A stretch of DNA of 37,716 bases, from the IMG/VR virus record IMGVR_UViG_3300032242_002443, positions 1 through 37,716 of that record. One strand, given 5' to 3'. Below are positions 31,156 to 37,716 of the stretch, in pieces. Position 1 is the first letter of the stretch. Each line of letters begins with the position of its first letter. Origin of the DNA: a virus. Made by a program: the position numbers and the translations under genes. Below the pieces are notes generated by a model, which had not been told where the DNA came from, did not search any database, and saw nothing but the letters and a program-made list of their open reading frames with translations.

Positions 31156-34100
31156 ATGTCGGCTTCAGAAACACGCGACCAATTACTTGCCCAAATTAAC
31201 ACGCAAATCATTGCAAATGGGCAAGGCGCTATTACCGGACCTGTCTTGAATAACATTCTTGACAGCATGGTTTTGTCGTCTTTGTTTAATGCTGGTACGT
31301 GGTCGGCAGCTGTTACCTATTCGCCACTCGATGTCGTGCAATATGCTGGTTCGACCTACTACGCCCTTACAACCAACACCAACCAAGTGCCGCCTAATGC
31401 TACCTATTGGCAAATCTTTGCGTCTATTGGCGCGACAGGTCCGCAAGGCCCAGCCGGTCCGTCGGGTGGCGCACTCGTTACCGTAGGCACAACGGCGGTC
31501 AATTCCGGCACAACCGGCTATCTGCTTTATAACAACGCTGGCACTCTTGGTAATCTTGCCGCCAGCACGTTAAGTGTCGGCACGGCGACCAACATTGCAG
31601 CTGGTGCGGCAAATCGAATTGTCTACCAGACCGGCTCCGGTGCAACCTCGTTTCTAACGGCACCAACTGTCACCAGCACTTATTTGCAATGGAACGGCTC
31701 TGCCTTTGTATGGACAACCTTCCCCGGCGTTTCGTCTTTCAGTGCTGGGACGACTGGCCTCACACCAAATACCGCAACGACTGGCGCAGTAACACTCAGT
31801 GGAACGCTTGCGGTTGCAAATGGCGGAACGGGCGTAACATCCTCGACCGGATCTGGTTCTGTTGTTCTTTCCAGCTTCCCAACGCTTGTGTCACCAGCTC
31901 TTGGCATACCTGTTTCCGGTGTCATGTCGAATGTGACGGGATTGCCAATCTCAACCGGTTTGACCGGAGCGGGCACCGGCGTTCTTACAGCTCTCGGTAA
32001 TGCAATTAACGCGACTGGCGGCTTTGTTACATATAGCGGTTCGCTTGGAACACCGACGCAGGGCGTGTTGACCAACGCCACCGGTCTGCCGCTCTCGACC
32101 GGCGTGACCGGCAATCTCTCCGTCAACAATTTGAATAGTGGTACAAACGCCAACAGCGCTACTTATTGGCGCGGCGATGGAACATGGGCCTCGGTATCCG
32201 CGACTGCGGCCTCCATTACCGTTGGCAGCACCGCTATCATTAGCGGGACATCTGGGTACATTCTCTACAACAACAGCGGCTCGCTCGGTAATCTTGCCAC
32301 CACCGGAACGGGTAATGTTGTGTTGGCGACATCGCCGACGCTTGTTACCCCCATCCTTGGAACACCGACTTCAGTAACACTTACAAACGCTACTGGGCTT
32401 CCAATCTCGACTGGCGTGTCCGGTTTGGGTACAGGGGTTGCAACGGCGCTTGGTATTGCTGTCGGTTCTGGCGGAGCTGTTGTTGTAAACGGCGGCGCTC
32501 TTGGAACGCCGTCGTCCGGTACGCTTACGAACGTCACCGGTCTGCCACTCTCGACCGGCGTAACCGGCACGCTCCCCGTCGCAAATGGCGGCACCGGGCA
32601 AGCGTCTGCACTGACGCAATATGGTGTTGTCTATGGTGCGTCTACAACAGCAATGGGCATCACCGGTGCCGGAACCACGGGGCAAGTGCTTGTTGCTACG
32701 ACGAGCGGCGCACCTTCGTGGTCTTCCACCATACCATCCTCGGCGGGCGTCTCGTCCATTACGTTTGGAACCACAGGACTAACACCGTCTTCACCAACAA
32801 CCGGCGCTATAACAGTGGCGGGTACGTTGGCGGTCGCCAATGGTGGAACGGGCGTCACGGCATCGACTGGTGCCAGCAGCGTTGTCTTGCGTGACTCAAA
32901 TTCCAACGTGACGGCAAACTCGCTCTTTGAAGGTTTTACTAGTGTTGCAGCGGCGGGCGGAACGACAACATTAACTGCTGCGTCTACGCCGACATATGTT
33001 GTCACTGGTTCCGGTGGACAAACTTACAGACTCCCGGACGCAACGACGTTGCCCGCAGGAGCGATTTTCTCGTTTAACAACAACCAGACAAGCGGCACCA
33101 TTGTTGTGCAAGGCAGCACCGGAACAACCCTTGCAACATTGCAATCCGGGAGCTTCGTAGATTTCACGTTGCTGGTCAATTCGCCAGCGGCGGGAACTTG
33201 GGATACGCACGCACAAGCGCCTTCAAATGTCAGTTGGTCAACCAACACGCTGGATTGGACGGGATCAATCACCAGCGCGACATGGAACGGCGTGGCGGTC
33301 GCACCTAACCGTGGGGGCACCGGCATAGCGAACAATGTCGCCAGCACACTGACGATTAGCGGCGCGTTTGCAACGACGTTGACCGTCACTGGCACAACAG
33401 GTGTGACGCTACCAACGTCCGGCACATTGGCGACAACTGCTAATATTAACACGGCTATTCCGTCTGCAACGTCATCGCAAATTTACGTTGGCACAGGCGC
33501 AGCCGGTACAGCCGCCGCTGCGTCAACCTTGCCTACTGGCGCTTTCCCAGCGCTGACAGGCGACGTGACGAACACGGCGGGTTCTTTGGCAACGACAGTA
33601 GGTAAGATCGGCGGCAATGCGGTTTCGCTGGCGGGCGCATTTACCACGTCCGGCGCATTTGGACTGACGTTAACGACAACGGCGCTGACCAACGTCACTT
33701 TACCAACGTCCGGCACGTTGGCGACGACCGCCAATACAGTTGCATCGTTCTCCGCCGGTACGACCGGGTTGACGCCAAGCACCGCAACCACGGGCGCGGT
33801 GACGTTGGCTGGTACGCTTGTTGCCGCAAATGGTGGTACAGGACAATCATCTTATGCAGTAGGTGACATCCTTTATGCTTCAACCACCACTGCGCTTTCT
33901 AAGTTGGCCGACGTTGCCACAGGGTCTGTTCTTGTATCCGGTGGTGTCGGCGTCGCCCCTGCGTATTCGGCAACACCAACTGTAACAAGCCTTACTGCTT
34001 CCACGAGCTTAACGTCACCTATCCATAACAGCGGCACTACTTTGTCCTTGCAAACGGGCGGGACAACTGGGTTGTATATCGACGCATCGCAGAATGTGGG

Positions 34101-34812
34101 GATTGGAACAAGCAGCCCCGGATCAAAGTTGGCAGTCACAAGCGGTAACAACGAAGGAATTATTACTACAAATGGGACTCAGACAACTAAGCTGTTCAAT
34201 TCAACATCCATCACCGCTGGCGCGTTGTGGGTTACAAGTAACCATGCGCTAAGTCTTGGAACTAATAACGCAGAACAAATGCGTATCGACACCAGCGGCA
34301 ATTTGCTGGTGGGGACGACATCTTTGCCGATAGCTACAACAAAGGTTGGCATCAGCGGGTCTTCTGGCGTTGCTGTTGGCGTTGTATCACTTGTAAACAC
34401 AGGTCAATCAACCAGAAAATGGTCAACTGGACCAGATGCAAATGGAAGTTTTGTTGTATTTAACGATGCTTCCCTTGGTTTGTATGTAAGTTACGGCAAT
34501 AATGCGTGGACTGCTTCATCGGATGAACGGGTAAAAACCGACCTTGTTCCTATTGAAAATGCCGCAGCAAAAGTGTCATTGCTTCGCGCTGTCACTGGGC
34601 GGTTCAAGACCGATGAAGTTGGCAAAAGCCGCGCATTTTTAATCGCACAGGATGTTCAATCTGTACTGCCAGAAGCAGTTGACGCAAGCGACCCAGACAA
34701 ACTTGGCGTTCAATATACGGATGTCATCCCGCTTCTCGTTGCCGCTATCAAAGAACTATCCGCCAAGAATGACGCATTTGAAACTCGTCTTGCCACACTG
34801 GAGTCAAAATAG
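31156..34812 (+). CDS. Long tail fiber with S74 intramolecular chaperone
   Basis: The 1218-aa protein begins with a type B adaptor (about 1-95, [20 protein letters not shown]) shared with the 35382 spike. A short collagen-like [11 protein letters not shown] follows, and then a long shaft with five VANGGTG-type repeats and many Gly/Thr/Ser strands. The C-terminal ~97 residues form a peptidase S74 domain. S1122 and K1127 in SSDERVK are the likely Ser-Lys dyad, so cleavage before S1122 would free the chaperone after trimerisation. Likely a receptor-binding fiber. Confidence 0.85.
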   Translation: MSASETRDQLLAQINTQIIANGQGAITGPVLNNILDSMVLSSLFNAGTWSAAVTYSPLDVVQYAGSTYYALTTNTNQVPPNATYWQIFASIGATGPQGPAGPSGGALVTVGTTAVNSGTTGYLLYNNAGTLGNLAASTLSVGTATNIAAGAANRIVYQTGSGATSFLTAPTVTSTYLQWNGSAFVWTTFPGVSSFSAGTTGLTPNTATTGAVTLSGTLAVANGGTGVTSSTGSGSVVLSSFPTLVSPALGIPVSGVMSNVTGLPISTGLTGAGTGVLTALGNAINATGGFVTYSGSLGTPTQGVLTNATGLPLSTGVTGNLSVNNLNSGTNANSATYWRGDGTWASVSATAASITVGSTAIISGTSGYILYNNSGSLGNLATTGTGNVVLATSPTLVTPILGTPTSVTLTNATGLPISTGVSGLGTGVATALGIAVGSGGAVVVNGGALGTPSSGTLTNVTGLPLSTGVTGTLPVANGGTGQASALTQYGVVYGASTTAMGITGAGTTGQVLVATTSGAPSWSSTIPSSAGVSSITFGTTGLTPSSPTTGAITVAGTLAVANGGTGVTASTGASSVVLRDSNSNVTANSLFEGFTSVAAAGGTTTLTAASTPTYVVTGSGGQTYRLPDATTLPAGAIFSFNNNQTSGTIVVQGSTGTTLATLQSGSFVDFTLLVNSPAAGTWDTHAQAPSNVSWSTNTLDWTGSITSATWNGVAVAPNRGGTGIANNVASTLTISGAFATTLTVTGTTGVTLPTSGTLATTANINTAIPSATSSQIYVGTGAAGTAAAASTLPTGAFPALTGDVTNTAGSLATTVGKIGGNAVSLAGAFTTSGAFGLTLTTTALTNVTLPTSGTLATTANTVASFSAGTTGLTPSTATTGAVTLAGTLVAANGGTGQSSYAVGDILYASTTTALSKLADVATGSVLVSGGVGVAPAYSATPTVTSLTASTSLTSPIHNSGTTLSLQTGGTTGLYIDASQNVGIGTSSPGSKLAVTSGNNEGIITTNGTQTTKLFNSTSITAGALWVTSNHALSLGTNNAEQMRIDTSGNLLVGTTSLPIATTKVGISGSSGVAVGVVSLVNTGQSTRKWSTGPDANGSFVVFNDASLGLYVSYGNNAWTASSDERVKTDLVPIENAAAKVSLLRAVTGRFKTDEVGKSRAFLIAQDVQSVLPEAVDASDPDKLGVQYTDVIPLLVAAIKELSAKNDAFETRLATLESK

Positions 34813-34948
34813 TGTCAAACACATACACTTGGTTCAAATGAAAAATACGGTTTTAAATCGCTTCTTTGGTGACAAAACCGCTTCAAAATAAACTGCTGTT
34901 AGGATATGTTTTTTATGCCGTACCAAACGGTGGTTTAAGGAGCTTACA

Positions 34949-35131
34949 ATGGAAATCCTACTCAAACACACTGTCGAAGAAGTGAACTACATTCTTCAAG
35001 CCTTGGCATTACGTCCGTTTGCAGAAGTGGCGGAATTGATTGCTAAAATTAAAAACAATGCACAAAGTCAGCTTCCCGTAGCGCCAGCTGCACCTGCTGA
35101 AGTTCCCGCAGAATCAGAAATGGCGGCTTAA
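34949..35131 (+). CDS. Hypothetical small protein (60 aa)
   Basis: AAGGAG precedes the ATG. The product begins MEILLKHTVEEVNYILQALA, with a helical N-terminal half and an Ala/Pro-rich tail. It is 2 nt before the membrane protein gene. No family is assigned. The 136-nt gap before it (34813-34948) holds no clear feature apart from its ribosome-binding site. Confidence 0.6.
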   Translation: MEILLKHTVEEVNYILQALALRPFAEVAELIAKIKNNAQSQLPVAPAAPAEVPAESEMAA

Positions 35132-35133
35132 TA

Positions 35134-35385
35134 ATGTTAGGCGTGCAAGAACTAATTAATATAGGAGGGGGCGCTTTTTTAGCCACTCTCGGTTGGTTTG
35201 CACGTCAACTTTATGAAAGCGTCAGAGAATTACGTGAAGACGTTCATCAAATTGAAATCGACCTTCCGACGAGCTACATTCGCCGGGAGGAATACGCCGA
35301 AACGATGAAACGCATTGAAACTATTGTTGAGCGAATTTTTGATAAGCTGGATGCCAAAGCAGACAAACAGGGGCGTAACCAATGA
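35134..35385 (+). CDS. Membrane-anchored coiled-coil protein (83 aa)
   Basis: Residues 6-24 (ELINIGGGAFLATLGWFAR) are the only hydrophobic segment, followed by charged helices (VRELREDVHQIEIDLPTSYI, ending KLDAKADKQGRNQ). The layout of one N-terminal anchor and a helical tail matches small phage membrane proteins of the lysis or holin/spanin region. The spanin function is unproven. Confidence 0.55.
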   Translation: MLGVQELINIGGGAFLATLGWFARQLYESVRELREDVHQIEIDLPTSYIRREEYAETMKRIETIVERIFDKLDAKADKQGRNQ

Positions 35386-37130
35386 CCATTGACACCCGTC
35401 AACAGCTTCTCGGAACGATCAATTCACAGATCAAATTGAATGGAACCGGGGCCATCACCGGGCCAATCTTGAATAATGTTCTGGACACGATGGTCAATTC
35501 GGCTTTGTTTCAAACGGGCGCATGGTCGCAATACACCAGCTACGCGCCGCTCGATATTGCCGAATATGCCGGTAACGCTTACATCGCCAATGTCGCTAAC
35601 GTCAATATAATACCTTCTACTGATCCAAACACATGGACGCCATTTTCATCTGCGTCGACGGTTGCGGGGCTTTCTGGCTACATCCAATACAACAATGGTT
35701 CAGGTGGTTTAGCCGCTTCTTCAAATTTAACTTTTGATGGAACAAACCTAAACGCGCCGGTTACCCCCACCGGAACAACCACAGCCAGAACAATAGCAAA
35801 TTTGTTTGGTGACTACATTAGCGTAAAAGATTTTGGTGCTGTTGGAGACGGTACTACAAACGATACTGCTGCCATGCAAGCTGCCCATAATACTGGTAAA
35901 ACTGTTTACTATCCTGCTGGGTCGTATAAATTTACATCCATTACAATGGCAACAGGAGGTATTATAGGAGACGGTCCTCAACAAACAATTTTGTACCCTT
36001 CACAAACAACAGGTGACGTTATTGTTTGCAGCAGCCCGGCGAATTACGTTGGCCCAGTGTTTCAAAATTTCCAAATGCAACCTCTAAATGTTATGACATC
36101 TGGCACATTGTTAACTATTAAATGTAGCAACACTGCCAATGTCACTACTTACGCTTACGTCAATAATGTTCTTTTTTACCAAAATTATTTTGCTGGTCTT
36201 CTTATGCAAAATTCTATTCAATATAGTGTTTCAAATTGTCATTTTATAAATTACTCAGACGCAGGTTTTACAAGTGAAGACCTTGCAAATCCTGATGCTG
36301 GCGATGCAACTATTTACGGGTGTGTATTTAACACTGCGCGCACATCTGGAAATAGAAACGGGCTTGTGTGGAAATCGGGCGGAGGTCTCCGTATTAACAA
36401 TAATAAATTCCTTGGTGGTCAAAGCGGTATTCTTGGCCTCATTAGTTATAACACAGCGGCAGCAGATTTATATATTGTAGCAAATTCTATTGAAAACATG
36501 GCGTATGCTGGCATTTATTTAGCAAGGGCTGGAGGGTATACAGGAACATTCGGAGGAGTGTTCATCCATAGCAATAATATAGGTAATGATACATATAATG
36601 TTTATTCATCTAATGCTGGTTATACAACTTTTAACATATCAGGAAATACTTTTTACACGGTTAAAAATAATTGCGTTCATATAGCTTTAGATGGAGCTGA
36701 TAACGCACTTATTACGTCAAATGTTTTTGATGCTTCATCTGGTCTTACAGGTGTAAATGGAATTGCTATAGGTTCTAGCAACACGTATGGCCGAATAACC
36801 GGCAATTTATACCGCAGGTTGAACAACCCCTACACAAATGCCAGCGCCACAACCATCGTAGACGAACATCGTCAATTTGGTTCTAGTTCTGCTGCAACAT
36901 CGACTGGGTATGGGTCTTTATATACAGGGTCAGTTGGCGTAACTTTTCCCGTGCCTTTTGTCGCCGCTCCAGTTGTAACAGCAACTTTAAAAGATGTTTC
37001 TGGCCTTGGTGGTGTTAGTGTAGTGGTTTCAGGAGTGTCCACAACGGGATTTACCGCGCAAGTTATTGGGGTAACTAACAGCGTAACCTTGCCATTTAAT
37101 TGGAACGCTAGTGGGGTCGTCTGTGTTTAA
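35382..37130 (+). CDS. Tailspike with beta-helix domain, adaptor type B
   Basis: AGGGG precedes the ATG. Residues 1-90 match the fiber adaptor (TRQQLLGTINSQIKLNGTGA), followed by the shared joint (TARTIANLFGDYISVKDFGA). A right-handed beta-helix spans about 155-500 (for example YYPAGSYKFTSITMATGGII). The C-terminal ~75 residues (GSVGVTFPVPFVAAPVVTAT) look like a small carbohydrate-binding H-type-lectin-like module. The beta-helix DNA is strongly AT-rich (15 G/C of 60 at 36181). Confidence 0.75.
   Translation: MTIDTRQQLLGTINSQIKLNGTGAITGPILNNVLDTMVNSALFQTGAWSQYTSYAPLDIAEYAGNAYIANVANVNIIPSTDPNTWTPFSSASTVAGLSGYIQYNNGSGGLAASSNLTFDGTNLNAPVTPTGTTTARTIANLFGDYISVKDFGAVGDGTTNDTAAMQAAHNTGKTVYYPAGSYKFTSITMATGGIIGDGPQQTILYPSQTTGDVIVCSSPANYVGPVFQNFQMQPLNVMTSGTLLTIKCSNTANVTTYAYVNNVLFYQNYFAGLLMQNSIQYSVSNCHFINYSDAGFTSEDLANPDAGDATIYGCVFNTARTSGNRNGLVWKSGGGLRINNNKFLGGQSGILGLISYNTAAADLYIVANSIENMAYAGIYLARAGGYTGTFGGVFIHSNNIGNDTYNVYSSNAGYTTFNISGNTFYTVKNNCVHIALDGADNALITSNVFDASSGLTGVNGIAIGSSNTYGRITGNLYRRLNNPYTNASATTIVDEHRQFGSSSAATSTGYGSLYTGSVGVTFPVPFVAAPVVTATLKDVSGLGGVSVVVSGVSTTGFTAQVIGVTNSVTLPFNWNASGVVCV
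35767..35839 (+). repeat. 73-bp direct repeat, copy 2 (tailspike joint)
   Basis: Matches 28599-28671 at 71 of 73 positions and encodes the same linker, between a type B adaptor and a different beta-helix. Confidence 0.9.
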
Positions 37131-37193
37131 TTTTACAAATGTTAAAAACGGATTTAATACGCCGTAAAGTCAAAAAATCTGTAAAGGTGAAGC

Positions 37194-37361
37194 ATGGCAA
37201 AACCCGGTCTTTACGCTAACATCAATGCCAAACGTGACCGCATCCGCAAAGGATCGGGCGAAAAGATGCGTTCGCCGGGATCATCCGGCGCACCCACAAA
37301 CGATGCTTTCCGCAAATCTGCACGCACTGCAAAACGAAACAAGCGTCGTGGGAGAAAGTAA
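37194..37361 (+). CDS. Small basic phage protein (55 aa)
   Basis: AAAGGTG precedes the ATG. The product begins MAKPGLYANINAKRDRIRKG and ends in NKRRGRK, about one-third basic. From recollection, similar MAKPGLYANI proteins are common in podovirus-like genomes, without a known function. It overlaps the next gene by 1 nt. Confidence 0.7.
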   Translation: MAKPGLYANINAKRDRIRKGSGEKMRSPGSSGAPTNDAFRKSARTAKRNKRRGRK

Positions 37362-37588
37362 TGAGTGGCCCCAATCTTTCCGTTGGTCGTGGTGAAAAGC
37401 AGTCCGTAAAACGCGGCGGCGGTTTGACCGCAAAAGGCCGCAAGAAATACAATAACGCTACCGGCAGCAAGCTGAAAGCGCCAACCAAAGACCGCAACAA
37501 CCCACGACATAAATCATTTTGCGCCCGCTCTAAAAAATGGAGCAGTGCGCGTGGCAAAGCAGCGCGTAGGCGTTGGGGTTGCCGGTGA
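37361..37588 (+). CDS. Small basic protein, DUF6321-like
   Basis: The product begins MSGPNLSVGRGEKQSVKRGG and continues GGLTAKGRKKYNNATGSKLK, with a C-terminal RHKSFCARSKKW segment. This order, GGLTAKGRKKYN then SFCAR, matches the small DUF6321-type family in my recollection. The function is unknown, probably nucleic-acid- or head-associated. Coupled to its neighbours. Confidence 0.65.
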   Translation: MSGPNLSVGRGEKQSVKRGGGLTAKGRKKYNNATGSKLKAPTKDRNNPRHKSFCARSKKWSSARGKAARRRWGCR

Positions 37589-37597
37589 GGTTAATTG

Positions 37598-37716
37598 ATG
37601 GACCCCTTAACACTCTTGGCGGCAGCGCAAGCAGCGTATGCAGGCATACAAGCAGGCATCGCCGCGGGAAAAGAAATACAAGGTATGGCAGCGGACCTGT
37701 CAGAGCTTTGGGGCAA
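37598..37716 (+). CDS. Partial small phage protein, runs off the window
   Basis: GAGG lies upstream of the ATG at 37598. The visible 39 residues (MDPLTLLAAAQAAYAGIQAG and so on) form an Ala-rich amphipathic helix, as in small phage virion proteins. The frame is open to the window end. Confidence 0.55.
   Translation, partial: MDPLTLLAAAQAAYAGIQAGIAAGKEIQGMAADLSELWG

Noticed and set aside
34831-34840. GGTTCAAAT resembling a tRNA T-arm
   Set aside because: No paired stem and no anticodon or acceptor arms around it.
34838-34891. 17-aa open frame after the fiber gene
   Set aside because: No ribosome-binding site and no sign of coupling.
37165-37171. TAATACG resembling a T7-type promoter
   Set aside because: Only the first seven bases match. 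The rest of the consensus is missing and no phage RNA polymerase gene is in the window.

Overview
The window is most of the structural half of a tailed-phage genome with a podovirus-like layout. The case rests on a terminase large subunit, portal, scaffold, HK97-type major capsid protein, head-tail adaptor, large tail-nozzle-like protein, a GNAT protein followed by three long Ala/Lys-rich or coiled-coil ejection-type proteins, a virion NlpC/P60-like hydrolase, two beta-helix tailspikes and a long fiber with an S74 autoproteolytic chaperone. No tape measure, sheath or baseplate gene is seen, and no polymerase, helicase or integrase, so replication genes lie outside the window. The host cannot be read from the sequence. 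Sparse GANTC sites would fit an alphaproteobacterium with CcrM methylation, but that is only a hint.

Layout. 1-4298 is an accessory block unlike the rest. It has 58/61-bp tandem repeats (1-280), a minus-strand operon (470-aa cysteine-cluster protein, a zinc peptidase with a complete metal-ligand set, one or two tiny membrane proteins) ending at a strong terminator (289-320), a divergent DUF1376-like gene, and 660 bp of low-complexity DNA with hairpins and a three-dyad operator-like region. By eye the first 4.4 kb has no CCGG and no GANTC, while GATC is strongly over-represented. 4299-9306 (plus) holds a 2-oxoglutarate/iron dioxygenase, a run of small genes, a J-domain protein and the terminase. 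9308-11098 is the portal gene, inverted and convergent with the terminase operon. Its stop codon and that of the neighbouring gene share one 15-bp palindrome.

11099-14936 starts with a promoter/leader hairpin and two tiny basic peptides, then scaffold, capsid and a capsid-associated repeat protein, ending at a terminator. 14946-27753 holds the connector, tail nozzle, GNAT protein, ejection proteins and hydrolase, packed with 1-17 nt gaps or short overlaps. 27737-37130 is the receptor-binding region. It is built from two interchangeable N-terminal adaptor types and AT-rich beta-helix modules joined at a 73-bp direct repeat (28599-28671 and 35767-35839). 37194-37716 holds small basic phage proteins and runs off the window.

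How it fits together: terminase with the J-domain protein packages DNA through the portal into a scaffold-built capsid. The adaptor and nozzle close the head, and the ejection proteins and hydrolase move DNA across the envelope. Two spikes and one fiber give host range. The most unusual parts are the compositionally distinct left block, the inverted portal gene, and the modular spike cassettes with a visible recombination joint.
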